64,000 bases of DNA from Nitrososphaerota archaeon (GCA_029785825.1 JAFLYY010000002.1:62001-126000), one strand, 5' to 3'. Shown: positions 43,092-51,916, numbered from the stretch's first letter. The notes: generated from the letters alone by a model not told the origin. Translations and numbers: made by a program.

Positions 43092-43334
43092 TTGAGAGAC
43101 ATCATAAGTCGAGACGTACGAGGAGAGAACTGCTACGTTATGTACGGAGAGTGCGGTGCAGACGGGAGTGTCTATGCCGACAGCCCAGAAGAAGCCATAG
43201 AGAAAACTGCCAAGGCCTTCGGCCGCACCTTCAGTTATATCGAAAGACGATACGAACCGTTCGGAACGAAGGCAAAAACAACCATTCCAGAACGCCAAAG
43301 CCTTCTCAAAGAATCGATATACTACAATACGTGA
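43092..43334 (+). CDS. Hypothetical 80-aa protein
   Basis: TTG start. Looks like a small beta-alpha protein (YADSPEEAIEKTAKAFGRTF resembles a type II HicB/DUF-like strand-helix). Uncertain family. Confidence 0.65.
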   Translation: MRDIISRDVRGENCYVMYGECGADGSVYADSPEEAIEKTAKAFGRTFSYIERRYEPFGTKAKTTIPERQSLLKESIYYNT

Positions 43335-43377
43335 CCAGATGCGCATGAAGCCTCAGGCACAATATGAAATGTGACAA

Positions 43378-43956
43378 TTGGTGAACAGTTTGGCAGAATC
43401 AAAGAAAGAGTCAATCGAAAAGCAATTAGCAGAACTCGAAGCAAACGCCAGAGCCGCAGTGAAAGCCAGAAACTTTGACGAAGAACTAAGAATAGACGCA
43501 CAAATATCAGAGCTGAGAAAGGCATTGACGCACGAACTCCCACGGGCAAACCGGCGGCTCACGTCAGAAGACTGGAAGAAGATAGAAACAGAGGGACCAA
43601 CAGCAGGACGAATTGCCTGGGGCGGGTTCTGGGAGATGCGCAAATCCGACAGCGGACCACAGCGATACCACTTCACATGCTCATGGTCGCAGTCTTTACA
43701 AGACGCGATTGCTGAATTTATGGGCAGAACAGGATCACACGGGTGGTACGCCCTGATCTGGCGATACGAAGACACCCGCGGCCCACTACCCAGACCATAC
43801 ACGATGTGGACAGAACACGAGAAGCTCAAGCACTTCTACATCTGCGGCGTCGTCGATGGCACCGACGGCAAACTATTCAAATTCCCGCGCCTCATCGACC
43901 TCTATAATGCCAAAGACTACGCCCTGGAGCTCCTCCGTAAGGAAGGAAGACTATGA
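43378..43956 (+). CDS. Hypothetical protein with UVR-like N-terminus
   Basis: TTG or adjacent GTG start. Residues about 15-45 (ARAAVKARNFDEELRIDAQI) match the UVR-type helical hairpin spacing of UvrB/C. The rest is alpha/beta with many aromatics. Overlaps the next gene by ATGA. Confidence 0.7.
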   Translation: MVNSLAESKKESIEKQLAELEANARAAVKARNFDEELRIDAQISELRKALTHELPRANRRLTSEDWKKIETEGPTAGRIAWGGFWEMRKSDSGPQRYHFTCSWSQSLQDAIAEFMGRTGSHGWYALIWRYEDTRGPLPRPYTMWTEHEKLKHFYICGVVDGTDGKLFKFPRLIDLYNAKDYALELLRKEGRL

Positions 43957-44213
43957 CAACCGAACCAGATGAGAGCCCGCCCCCGGGCGCAAAGAAAACC
44001 GGACCCCACCGCTACACTGTGATAATGGGCAAAGAACTGATAGATGTCGAAGACCTAGGACCAAACACCATACCACGATACACAGCAACTGACGAGAGCG
44101 GCCGGACATTCTTTCACGACCAACTCACTTTCATTATAACACCGCCCCCAAGCAAAATGCCACAAAAACCCTACACCGTTAAGGACCCTAGTACCCTGCT
44201 GCAGCTCCTATAG
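43953..44213 (+). CDS. Small protein with DPSTLLQLL tag
   Basis: 86 residues; beta-rich middle, Pro-rich N-terminus. Ends YTVKDPSTLLQLL, essentially the consensus of the tag. ATGA overlap with the previous gene. Confidence 0.8.
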   Translation: MTTEPDESPPPGAKKTGPHRYTVIMGKELIDVEDLGPNTIPRYTATDESGRTFFHDQLTFIITPPPSKMPQKPYTVKDPSTLLQLL

Positions 44214-44229
44214 TGTTCGGCAACTGTCG

Positions 44230-44235
44230 TATAAT
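44230..44235 (+). promoter_or_regulatory. TATA-like box TATAAT
   Basis: TCGTATAATC in non-coding DNA, 32 nt before an ATG at 44262 that opens a 29-aa frame overlapping the next gene. It could drive 44299. Confidence 0.4.
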
Positions 44236-44298
44236 CATACATACACAACGACAAGTAACGAATGAGTGAAAGCATGATAAGAGTGCCCAACAGGATAT

Positions 44299-44583
44299 GT
44301 GAAAAAATTGCAAGGAGGACACTTCGCCCAGATAGACACGACATTTGCTGACCTGGTACCCGGGTTCGAAATCTACCAAGGATCAACCTACCACCGCATG
44401 AAGACCCTCAACCCCGCCCCCAAAAGGTGCGCCATCTGCAAACAGCATGCCAACCGCCCATACAGGGCAATCCTAGCACGCACCCCCGGGACCAACAGAG
44501 CCGGACGACAAAAGATCTACATCTGCGCAACAGACTACAAATCACGAACAGGACGCACACTATGCAGCTGCACCAGAACCTGA
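44299..44583 (+). CDS. Zinc protein with PGTxxxGR motif (paralog of 37858)
   Basis: GTG start; 94 residues. CAICKQHANRPYRAILARTP, then GTNRAGRQKIYICATDYKSR and a CSC end. The Cys pair, ARTPGT, GR and C-A-x-x-Y elements align with the protein at 37858. From here on the DNA becomes C-rich. Confidence 0.7.
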   Translation: MKKLQGGHFAQIDTTFADLVPGFEIYQGSTYHRMKTLNPAPKRCAICKQHANRPYRAILARTPGTNRAGRQKIYICATDYKSRTGRTLCSCTRT

Positions 44584-44612
44584 ACGGCGGCAACCAACAG
44601 TCGACAGAGACG

Positions 44613-45143
44613 ATGGTGAAAAATATGACCACACCATACTCTACAACCGACGATTTTGCACACGCCCGCACATACGCAAACGCCGAAGCACCCTACACCC
44701 CGAGAATGTCCCATGAAACACCATGGGACCTCTTCTCCCAAACAACCACACCACCCAGAGACCACACCACAAACCCCATACCCACCCCACCAGCCTGCCC
44801 TAGCAATGCGGACAACTCCTTGTCTACCCCCAATCCCAAGCCCGACACTATACACGTTTTACAAGTGTATACCAATCCCGTCAGAGCACCGCCCCGACAC
44901 CCCAACCAAAACCAAGCCTTCAAATCCAAATCCCACTCTTGCTCCACATCCCTCTACCAACCCAAGCTTCACTCCAACCACACCCCAACAGTACTCCTCC
45001 CTCACCCCCCAATTATCGGTGCACCCCACCCCCAACACACATACACAATAGTCGAAGTCCCAACCCCCTCCGCTCGCTTATCGACGAACTACGAACGACC
45101 CACAAAGAGAGGTGTCGGAGAACGGCGTCCAGCCGGTCTCTGA
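44613..45143 (+). CDS. Pro/Thr-rich low-complexity protein
   Basis: Of the three open forward frames here this one starts most like a protein (MVKNMTTPYSTTDDFAHART), then becomes Pro/Thr/Asn/His-rich. It may be a disordered or surface protein, or simply an open frame because T and G are rare on this strand. Confidence is limited by composition. Confidence 0.4.
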   Translation: MVKNMTTPYSTTDDFAHARTYANAEAPYTPRMSHETPWDLFSQTTTPPRDHTTNPIPTPPACPSNADNSLSTPNPKPDTIHVLQVYTNPVRAPPRHPNQNQAFKSKSHSCSTSLYQPKLHSNHTPTVLLPHPPIIGAPHPQHTYTIVEVPTPSARLSTNYERPTKRGVGERRPAGL

Positions 45144-45310
45144 CTACGATAACCACCCCTACCACTACTACCCCCACTACCACCACACAACCCACCACTA
45201 CCACCACCACACCAATCAAATACCAACAATACACCAACCAACAACACTAGTACACCCACCACTGACAATAGCTGAACTATACCACCACTACCACCCCAGT
45301 ACTACCAATG
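44740..45310. repeat. C/A-rich, G-poor low-complexity tract
   Basis: The + strand is composed almost only of C, A and some T, with imperfect CCA/CAC repeats (densest 45150-45300). Several forward frames are open as a by-product, including a His/Tyr-rich one from 45112. Confidence 0.75.
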
Positions 45311-45336
45311 CAAGGCGAAAGAATGGACTGTCCGCA

Positions 45337-45493
45337 GGGTTTGGGGGTTGTTTTGGGGTGGGTTGGGGGTTTGGGGGCGATTTTGGGGGTATCCGCAGGC
45401 TGGTGGGGGTACTGGGGTGGGTACTAGTAGGTAGGGGTGGGGTGAGTTGTGTTTCTTGGGGGGGGTCCTTTTGGGGTTTATGTTGTAGGGGGT
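45337..45493 (+). repeat. Telomere-like G/T-rich tract
   Basis: About 157 nt of G runs (G3-G8) separated by T1-T4, for example GGGGGTTTGGGGG and TTTTGGGG. CCACCCCAGTAC at 45289-45301 is repeated inverted as GTACTGGGGTGG near 45409. Direct copies of CCGCAGG occur at 45332 and 45392. G-quadruplex formation is likely. Confidence 0.75.
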
Positions 45494-45542
45494 GCCGTTA
45501 TAATGAATTCGTCGTCATGACCTTGTAGGTGTGAGAACTAGA

Positions 45543-45725
45543 ATGAGTACCCAGGTAGGGAATGGGAGGGATCAGAAGGTTGCCTACGGCCTAGCGGCGG
45601 GCATAGGCGGGGGTGCGGCCCTAGGCGTCCTAGGGGGGCCCATCGGTGTGCTCATCGGAGCGGTGGTTGGCGCCGTGGTCGGCGGAGCTGCCGGGGCCAC
45701 AGCGGCAGCGGATACGAAGAAGTAG
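45543..45725 (+). CDS. Small glycine-zipper membrane protein
   Basis: 60 residues. The core (about 15-50) is a run of Gly/Ala/Val/Leu with repeated GxxxG (GVLGGPIGVLIGAVVGAVVG), typical of glycine-zipper membrane peptides. CGTTATAATG about 45 nt upstream may be its promoter. First gene after the junction. Confidence 0.7.
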   Translation: MSTQVGNGRDQKVAYGLAAGIGGGAALGVLGGPIGVLIGAVVGAVVGGAAGATAAADTKK

Positions 45726-45902
45726 CGCGCTTCTTTGCCCTTCGATACGGCCGAGGGTCTGGTAGATGTATGGGGGGGAATTCCATGGAGTGCTCGATTG
45801 TGAAGGTGTTGGGGTGCCTGAGTTGCGGGTGCTTCTGGAGAGTTTCAGGGGGTATCTCGGGCAGAGTAGAGGACGCGGGGGCCTCGGGTGTGTTTTGACC
45901 GT
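45726..45902. other. Intergenic, no gene seen
   Basis: G-rich + strand continues. Both flanking genes end here (convergent). Confidence 0.5.
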
Positions 45903-46121
45903 CTAGGCGTACCTGATGGTGGCGCCTTCTAGTCTGCTTCCGATTAGTAGATTTGTCTTGTTGTTGGCGAGCTGCGGTCCGCACGTGTCGCAGACGCTCT
46001 CCATGGTGGTGTTGAGTGGTTCGATCACGGTGTCATATACTGCCGAGCCGGCGTCGGTGTATCCCTTGTGGCAAATGGGGCAGCCGAGATACGGTCCTCT
46101 GTCCTGTTCTTCCGACTTCAC
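45903..46121 (-). CDS. Small zinc-finger protein
   Basis: GTG start directly after an in-frame TGA; 72 residues with CPICHKGY (about 14) and CDTCG (about 44), a C4 site. It overlaps the 3' end of the regulator gene by 89 nt, unusually long for this window. Confidence 0.6.
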   Translation of the reverse strand: MKSEEQDRGPYLGCPICHKGYTDAGSAVYDTVIEPLNTTMESVCDTCGPQLANNKTNLLIGSRLEGATIRYA

Positions 46122-46887
46122 TCAATTTGACCCTCGAATTGAACGGAAGCTTGTCTTTCCAGACTACTCTAACAGAGGGGGATGCTGTGGCTACCACGAC
46201 CTCCTTCTGGTAGTCGCGGAAGTACTTGACCTCCCTGACGACGTCTTCCCAGAACCCCATGAAGGGCTTTGGTGTGGCGATTGCCATATCTGCGCGGCCG
46301 ATCGGCATGCCTGACTCGCGGTGAAATGCGAAGTAGGCTCTCGCGCCGTTGATGTAAGCTGGGACGGCTCTGAAGAGCACTTGTATATCGTTAGTGAAGT
46401 CGGCATGGTCGATGCAAGCGGCGAGATACTTCGAAAGCCATTCTTTCGCCGGGGTCTCGATGGCGTGCACTGCAGCGTTGTTCCTGCGGACGAGGCCCGC
46501 ATCTATGAGCCTTGAGGCACCCCAGTAGACGCTGCGCCTGCTCGAGCCGAGTTCCTTCGCCAGCTCGCCGGGCCGCACTTCGGGGTTCAACACCGTGGCC
46601 AGGAAGAGCGTGTAAGCCCCTTTGCGGCCAAGGGCAGACCTGGCTTCCTCGTCGACCAGCTCGGGGAGTTCGGCCAGCCAGGCATTCAGCGATGTTTCGA
46701 CTAACTTGCCGCGCCCGTCTAGAACGCCGTCATCCCTCAGGCGCCTCTTGACTACGTAGAAGTGATTGCTGTACTTCGAGTAACCCAGGCTCTGGACGAT
46801 GGACGAACCTACTCTACCGCTCTGCCTGCCACGGAGCTTGTAGAACATTCTGATTTCGTCTGCATATCGGATTTGATCGTAAAGCAT
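46033..46887 (-). CDS. Winged-helix regulator
   Basis: Start chosen at the ATG (MLYDQIRYADE) about 30 nt after CTTATATG at 46912-46919. Residues about 90-125 (RPGELAKELGSSRRSVYWGA, SRLIDAGLVRR) are a winged helix-turn-helix. The C-terminal half carries an alpha/beta domain with basic residues. The final ~28 residues overlap the zinc-finger gene and look atypical, so a frameshift near 46120 is possible. Confidence 0.7.
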   Translation of the reverse strand: MLYDQIRYADEIRMFYKLRGRQSGRVGSSIVQSLGYSKYSNHFYVVKRRLRDDGVLDGRGKLVETSLNAWLAELPELVDEEARSALGRKGAYTLFLATVLNPEVRPGELAKELGSSRRSVYWGASRLIDAGLVRRNNAAVHAIETPAKEWLSKYLAACIDHADFTNDIQVLFRAVPAYINGARAYFAFHRESGMPIGRADMAIATPKPFMGFWEDVVREVKYFRDYQKEVVVATASPSVRVVWKDKLPFNSRVKLSEVGRTGQRTVSRLPHLPQGIHRRRLGSI

Positions 46888-46911
46888 TCTGTGCAATAAC
46901 GGTGGGGATAA

Positions 46912-46919
46912 CATATAAG
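46912..46919 (-). promoter_or_regulatory. TATA box CTTATATG
   Basis: Reads CTTATATG on the minus strand, about 30 nt before the chosen start of the regulator. Rightward from here to 47234 (about 315 nt) I see no gene. Confidence 0.55.
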
Positions 46920-47234
46920 CACGCCCCAGTATTATTGCACAACTTGGTTGTTTCGAGCGCTCGCAGGTGCTGCCAGACCTCGAAGACAAGGTATTTGCTG
47001 TGATCCTCATCAGGTTCTTCTCAAGACTGTCTTGTTCTAGGTTCCCGGACGTCGGCAGGTTGTTCACCCACGCGTACTTGCCAGTGGTCCTTTGGGGCCC
47101 TCCAAGATATCCGGGTGCCACTTCTCGGCATTTTTTGCCCGCGGGTCAGTACTTTGAACGCTTCTATAGCTCCCTTTCAGTAAAGCCCAGTGCGCCCGCT
47201 CTACTGTCTCAGGACTTCCGTTACAGAACGTATA

Positions 47235-47543
47235 CTACTTGTTAGGCCTTCGGAACTTGCCGATCTCCTGCTTGCTTCCAGGGTGGGTGTCCGGAGGCAC
47301 TACCGTCAGTAGTAATGCCTTGAAGCTCTCCGCTGGCAGCACAAGATCTTCACGCCTCTGGTGTGGTGTCTCGCTCATTCCAAGCTCTTCCGACGCCCCT
47401 TGTGTATTATCTTTCTCATCGCCAGGAGAGGCCGGAGGGATCGCAATGGCATCATCTGTTAGATCAAGAGGCGGGTCGTATGTCAAACGGTAAAGACCAA
47501 TGATTTGATATTTAAGCGCTGATTGAGTGTTATTAACTACCAT
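47235..47543 (-). CDS. Hypothetical acidic protein
   Basis: From ATG (MVVNNTQSALKYQI) 102 residues, acidic and Pro-rich, no family recognised. Its start codon shares the CATG with the divergent gene. A longer version to 47696 would cover that gene and is unlikely. Confidence 0.55.
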   Translation of the reverse strand: MVVNNTQSALKYQIIGLYRLTYDPPLDLTDDAIAIPPASPGDEKDNTQGASEELGMSETPHQRREDLVLPAESFKALLLTVVPPDTHPGSKQEIGKFRRPNK

Positions 47544-47994
47544 GATACTAGCATGTGTGCGAAAGAAAATGCCTCGATCAAGAGTTGGAAGCGACATAAT
47601 GCCAGCTATGGCAGCCAGCCTGCCAACCATGCTGCCGGCGGAAAGCGTGACTCCACTGAAATCCATTGGTGAAAAATTCGCCTTGAAGCGGGGCAACTCG
47701 AAAGGCCAGAAGTATTTGATGGCGGTGATGCAGGTTGTATCCGGCTATGCCTTGGCAGAGTTCAGCCGAATGGCCAAGGAAGATCCAGCCGGCGCCGAGC
47801 AGATGGCGAAGTCTCTGACTGTTCCCTTTGTAGTTCCTGTTGAAGGGCGGAAGGAGTATATGGTTCGCAGAGCACCCCTGAAGGAAGTCATAGAGTCCTT
47901 GAATGCCAGGGACGCAAATAACATCGGGAATCTATTCACACAAAAATACGCTTACAGGTTCTCTTCCTATCCGGAGAAGACCCACAAAGGCTAG
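47542..47994 (+). CDS. Hypothetical basic protein
   Basis: 150 residues from ATG 47542; ATG 47569 is an alternative. GATATTTAAG lies about 30 nt upstream. Contains a helical YLMAVMQVVSGYALAEFSRM segment and basic ends. Function unknown. Confidence 0.6.
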   Translation: MILACVRKKMPRSRVGSDIMPAMAASLPTMLPAESVTPLKSIGEKFALKRGNSKGQKYLMAVMQVVSGYALAEFSRMAKEDPAGAEQMAKSLTVPFVVPVEGRKEYMVRRAPLKEVIESLNARDANNIGNLFTQKYAYRFSSYPEKTHKG

Positions 47995-48345
47995 GATAAC
48001 AATTCATCAGCAAGACCCGCACGCAAGAACGGTATTCTTCTCCTAGGTCCTCATTTGATAACCGGCAGGCAGATGCCTTCTTCAATCCACCAGAGTCAGG
48101 GGCTTATATCCGGCTCTGAATTGCCAGGAAGGTCCACCTCGACAAGAAGATGAAGCGTGCTGTATTCGGGCTAGTCGGTTGAGACCCGCGGTAAGCGTCG
48201 GGCAAACGAAGAAACCGTAGAGTCTGAACACTGTAGCAGCGGGGCGGGGCTCAAGCGGGCGGCACCCACTTTCTCGGAAGTCTTTCTCACGGCGCTCCCC
48301 AACCTGTTTCCCTTGCTTTCTATGCTCGCGACCTGTTGCCATGTA
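47995..48345. other. Intergenic, no gene seen
   Basis: About 350 nt with only unconvincing antisense frames and no clear structure. Confidence 0.4.
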
Positions 48346-48687
48346 ATGAACCGTCGCCGCCCGAGTCTGGCAATCCTGGGCGCGCTTTTCGTAGCCCCGA
48401 GCCTCGTTTTGTTGTCAATGGGCGATTTCCACCCTGCTGTCTTGGACTTCATCCCATTTGTTTTGTTTGTCCTCTGGGCGGGAGCCAACGCGAAAGGCTA
48501 CTGCCTGGCAAGTGAAGTTCTGTTCCTGACCATGTTCGTCGGTTTCATAGGGTTGGGGGTCGCGCTCCTTTCTGTTGCCTTGTACCTCCCAGGGGCGGTC
48601 ACACTTGCGTCCTTCGTGGATATCACGATTATTCTAGAATATGAGAGCGAGAAACCAAATGGTAGGCAAGCCTGTGGGGTACATTGA
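48346..48687 (+). CDS. Small membrane protein, 3-4 TM
   Basis: From ATG 48346, 113 residues with hydrophobic segments near 6-25, 30-45, 55-72 and 76-95. Short charged C-terminus. No family recognised. Confidence 0.6.
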   Translation: MNRRRPSLAILGALFVAPSLVLLSMGDFHPAVLDFIPFVLFVLWAGANAKGYCLASEVLFLTMFVGFIGLGVALLSVALYLPGAVTLASFVDITIILEYESEKPNGRQACGVH

Positions 48688-49089
48688 GATCACTTTGTGG
48701 TACTAGATGATATTAGTTGACTCGAATGCTATTCATATCGTTCAGTAGTATGAGGTGAACTTACAGATATCTACGCCAATCATCAAGGTGATGAAGATGA
48801 ACTTGAACTTGTTGGATCAACTACCTTCCACGTGTTGGCTGTGGTACTAGCCGTCTTCATTAGTGTGAACCATCAACAGTTCCTCTACGTCATCAGTGAC
48901 TGTAGGGACGGATAAGCTCTTGACATCCTTGAGAAACTGAACGGAGAGCCAGGCCCCGGTGCGGCGCTAGGCAGCCCGTCGACCACCGAAGCTTTCGCAA
49001 AAGCCTTCCTCAGTTGAGGGAGTCTGACAGACCCGAGGTAGGATGCTTGTTTTGGGTTACGCTTAAAAGAAAATCTTCACTCTGGGTCC
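48688..49089. other. Intergenic with a possible gene remnant
   Basis: A + strand frame ending at 48916 encodes an acidic stretch followed by a hydrophobic helix (TTFHVLAVVLAVFISVNHQQ) but has no start codon, so it may be a decayed membrane-peptide gene. CTTAAAAG at 49062-49069 is the promoter of the next gene. Confidence 0.35.
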
Positions 49090-49359
49090 GTGCACGAACT
49101 TCGAGATGTTTTTACCGGGGTTGCGTTACTCACGATTATAGCCTTCCTGATAGGAGGTGGGCTTGCGCTGATCCTGTTCTCAAGCATAGCAGAGATCAGA
49201 ATCGCCGAAGTTGGGAACGATGCATGGGTGTTCTGGTACTTCAGTCTGGGCTCGGGTGCTGTGGTCATCTCGCTCCAGTACCTACTCGGCGTCTCCGCCC
49301 AGGTGATTCAACAGCTTCTCACCAAAGAGAAGAAGAATTATCAGGGTCGCGAAGGGTAG
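49090..49359 (+). CDS. Small membrane protein, 2 TM
   Basis: GTG start 28 nt after CTTAAAAG, a leaderless layout. Hydrophobic segments near 9-32 and 48-70. Lys-rich C-terminus. Function unknown. Confidence 0.65.
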   Translation: MHELRDVFTGVALLTIIAFLIGGGLALILFSSIAEIRIAEVGNDAWVFWYFSLGSGAVVISLQYLLGVSAQVIQQLLTKEKKNYQGREG

Positions 49360-49488
49360 CCAGCGCCGCCCTAGCTATGGGTGCAACCCTGGTCGGGCTG
49401 ATTAAGAGAGGATCCATACTCCAGGTAGACGAAAGTGATGGGATGGTCGGTCTTAATAGCTGGGTGTGTGATTATAGGCGAGAGCAAG

Positions 49489-49689
49489 ATGAGCGCAATC
49501 AAGGAAGTTCTTAGTTTCCTGAGAAACATCCCCGAATCATTGGACCAGGCCAAAGCAAACACATATGGAATCTACTCCATGAGTTCACGAGAAAGGGCGA
49601 GGGCCGCCGAAAGATTGCAGGCAGAAGCCAGCGCGTTGGGTGCCAACTCTGCGGCCTCACGAGAAAGGATAAACGTCAACGAAAGGTAG
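49489..49689 (+). CDS. Small helical protein
   Basis: 66 residues, helical, Arg/Glu-rich with the repeat SSRERARAAERL / ASRERINVNER. CTTAATAG lies 37 nt upstream. Unknown function. Confidence 0.55.
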   Translation: MSAIKEVLSFLRNIPESLDQAKANTYGIYSMSSRERARAAERLQAEASALGANSAASRERINVNER

Positions 49690-49842
49690 CGGTCCAATCT
49701 CCGCCATTCCAGTAATCAAGATTTTCCTCCTGTAAAGGCGAAGTTCATGAATGCTGCGTAGAGCTGTTGGGTTCGATACGATCATGTTCGTGTGTGGTTC
49801 TAGTATTTCTGTGTTTTAAGCTGATGTGCTTGTCAGTGGTGA

Positions 49843-50292
49843 ATGACATATATCTCAAGTATGAAAGCGATATTCATTGGAACGGCACTAGGTATAATGG
49901 GAGAGATAGCTGGCTACCTCGGTTATTTCATAGTGTCTGTCATCGCATTCGTTTTCTCATTCATGTTCTTTGCATGGATCACCATTTCAACAATTATGAG
50001 AGCAAGGCGCGAACAATCACAGCAAAACCTTACATCACGAGAATTGGCACTGCTGAGAGCTGAACCGGTTCAAACGTATAGTCAAGGTGATACAGTGTAC
50101 GAAAAGTTACGCCCAAAGCTAGAGAAAGAAAGTTTTGGCAAGATCGTAGCAATAGATGTCAGCAAAGGAGATGTCGCTGGTGTTGGGGACACAGTAGAAG
50201 AAGCATACGAGAACGCGAGATCTAACCGTCCAGAAGTCGTACAATTCCATTTCCGCCGAGTGGGAAATAGCTTCGTTGATAGCTTCGGCTGA
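49843..50292 (+). CDS. Membrane-anchored protein with DUF5678-like end
   Basis: ATG 29 nt after TTTTAAG. Hydrophobic N-terminus with two TM (about 7-55), then a cytosolic-type domain ending GKIVAIDVSKGDVAGVGDTV, EEAYENARSNRP, FRRVG. That end matches a small archaeal domain (DUF5678-like). Role unknown. Confidence 0.65.
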   Translation: MTYISSMKAIFIGTALGIMGEIAGYLGYFIVSVIAFVFSFMFFAWITISTIMRARREQSQQNLTSRELALLRAEPVQTYSQGDTVYEKLRPKLEKESFGKIVAIDVSKGDVAGVGDTVEEAYENARSNRPEVVQFHFRRVGNSFVDSFG

Positions 50293-50554
50293 GAACCAGC
50301 GGCACCAACACTGAAGATCAGATAACGCGGGACGTAGTCGAGACCTACGTGGACGTGAGTCCTTCCGCGTTCGGATCGCGGCGGCGCCGCACGTCCGATT
50401 CACTAACAACCCCTTCTCAGGCGTCGATGATCAAGGGGGAAACCCTCCTGTCGTCCTCCAGAGGGGTATGCAGCCCGTACTAGGGAACTGAGACTCAACA
50501 GTAACACTGCAATTCCGGCGCGTTCCGTCCTGGGGCGTGCCTCTATTGTAGCGG
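50293..50554. other. Intergenic, GC-rich with short stems
   Basis: Contains ACGTAG/CTACGT (around 50340-50355) and other short palindromes, but no tRNA or ORF I can support. Confidence 0.3.
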
Positions 50555-50650
50555 TTGGGTGGTAACAATCTCACTGGTGCACCGCATAAGCGCTTTTCAA
50601 CCACCAGGAACTATTGCCGTGGGTATCCTGCATTGAACGCGTATGCTAGT

Positions 50651-50767
50651 ATGAGGAAGGAAGACACTGATGATTGTGAGCTCGTCCACAAGCTGGTTGA
50701 CAAGTATGGTGGGTGGTGCACGAACTGTGGCTACGAGAGACACAGGGAAGAGACTATCATAAGCTGA
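50651..50767 (+). CDS. Small Cys-containing protein
   Basis: From ATG 50651, 38 residues with WCTNCGYERHREE, half a zinc ribbon. The frame is open upstream to a TTG at 50555. Promoter unclear. Confidence 0.35.
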   Translation: MRKEDTDDCELVHKLVDKYGGWCTNCGYERHREETIIS

Positions 50768-50978
50768 TGTATCTAGTCCGGTGCGTCTCTTGCTGGCGAT
50801 TTACCGCCTCTCGTTTGAAAGCGAGACCGAAATGGACTTCGTTAGTTGATTAGGTCTTGGTTCTGGCTGATATACTCGTCAATGTGTTAAAATTGTATTA
50901 ATTTGGTAGACAGAGCCTGGATAGTACCTGATGGATAATGCTAGTTGAGAGCGCCGTGCCGCTTCTTGTTGGGGTATG

Positions 50979-51710
50979 TCAAGCGAAGCGGGTAACAGCG
51001 AAAATGACTGCCGCCCCGAGCATAGTCAGTCCTATCATTCTCCATGACTTTTCATGTGTGTGCGCTTCGGGAAGGAGGTCGCTGGCACCTATGCTGAGGA
51101 ATTCTCCTGCAAAGAATGCAAGTATGTACGAAAGTGCCACTGACGATGCCGGGACCATGAAACTTGCCAGGACGCCTATCATAGGGGCTATGGCGTCGGC
51201 CTCGAGAAAGCGTTTTGCGGCCCCCTTTGTGTTGCCGTGCCTGAGCATCATGGTGGTAGTGTTGAGCCCATCAGAAAAGTCGTGGGCGATGACAGCAAAA
51301 GCTACCAGAGCTCCTACAGCATAGCTAACTTGGAAACCGAACCCTATGCCGACTCCGTCGAAGAAACTATGAAGGACCATCGTCCCTGCGCCTACCTTTC
51401 CCATGACTGGGGCTGGCTGTTCGTGCATTGCCCTTGCGTGGTTGTGCGCAGCTATCCCCCTCTGGATCACGTGGTAGTACAGGAACCCCACCATGGTAGC
51501 CACTAGTACCCAGTTGGTTGACCCCAGGTTCATTCCTATGGCGGTCGGAAGGAGGTCAAAGAACGCGATGCTGACCAGAGCCCCGCCCGCGAATGCAATG
51601 AAGAGAAAGAGGTCCCGACCATGCTTTAGGGCTAGATACCCGCCGAACATAGTTGAGAAGAAGGTGGCGGCCGCTACGAGTATCGGTATGATGCCCGCCA
51701 TCAAAATCAT
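50979..51710 (-). CDS. ZIP-family metal transporter
   Basis: Eight hydrophobic segments. TM IV contains VLHSFFDGVGIGFGF and TM V AVIAHDFSDGLNT, the His/Asp metal-binding motifs of ZIP proteins, plus a His-rich loop (AAHNHARAMHE). Transports zinc or a similar divalent metal across the membrane. The TATA-like GTTAAAAG at 51723-51730 suggests the in-frame ATG at 51701 as the actual start. Confidence 0.92.
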   Translation of the reverse strand: MILMAGIIPILVAAATFFSTMFGGYLALKHGRDLFLFIAFAGGALVSIAFFDLLPTAIGMNLGSTNWVLVATMVGFLYYHVIQRGIAAHNHARAMHEQPAPVMGKVGAGTMVLHSFFDGVGIGFGFQVSYAVGALVAFAVIAHDFSDGLNTTTMMLRHGNTKGAAKRFLEADAIAPMIGVLASFMVPASSVALSYILAFFAGEFLSIGASDLLPEAHTHEKSWRMIGLTMLGAAVIFAVTRFA

Positions 51711-51916
51711 ATCGGCGGCGACCTTTTAACACGCCAAAGGAGTCTCTGCCATCGATTTCTGACTTTACGTTCACATTAGGGGCGGCCTTGGCGTTCCTCT
51801 ACCATGCGCTCTATCTAGCCACAACCGGCTCAATGACAACGCCTGAATCGGCGAGCCGTGTGTAGTGGTACGACGTTGTCGGCTGCCTGAAAAAGCCAGG
51901 CAGCTACCTGCCTACT
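51711..51916. other. Intergenic
   Basis: Promoter of the ZIP gene (51723-51730); otherwise no gene seen. Confidence 0.4.

Noticed and set aside
1-44600. Long minus-strand frames opposite the dense block
   Set aside because: All are shadows of better supported plus-strand genes, without ribosome sites or recognisable domains.
44656-45528. Alternative frames through the C-rich and G-rich tracts (His/Tyr-rich and Gly-rich)
   Set aside because: They are open because stop codons are rare in such biased DNA; start signals and ordinary composition are missing. The frame at 45112 remains a weak possibility.
46888-47121. N-terminal extension of the minus-strand regulator
   Set aside because: It would run through the TATA box at 46912-46919; the ATG at 46887 fits the promoter spacing.
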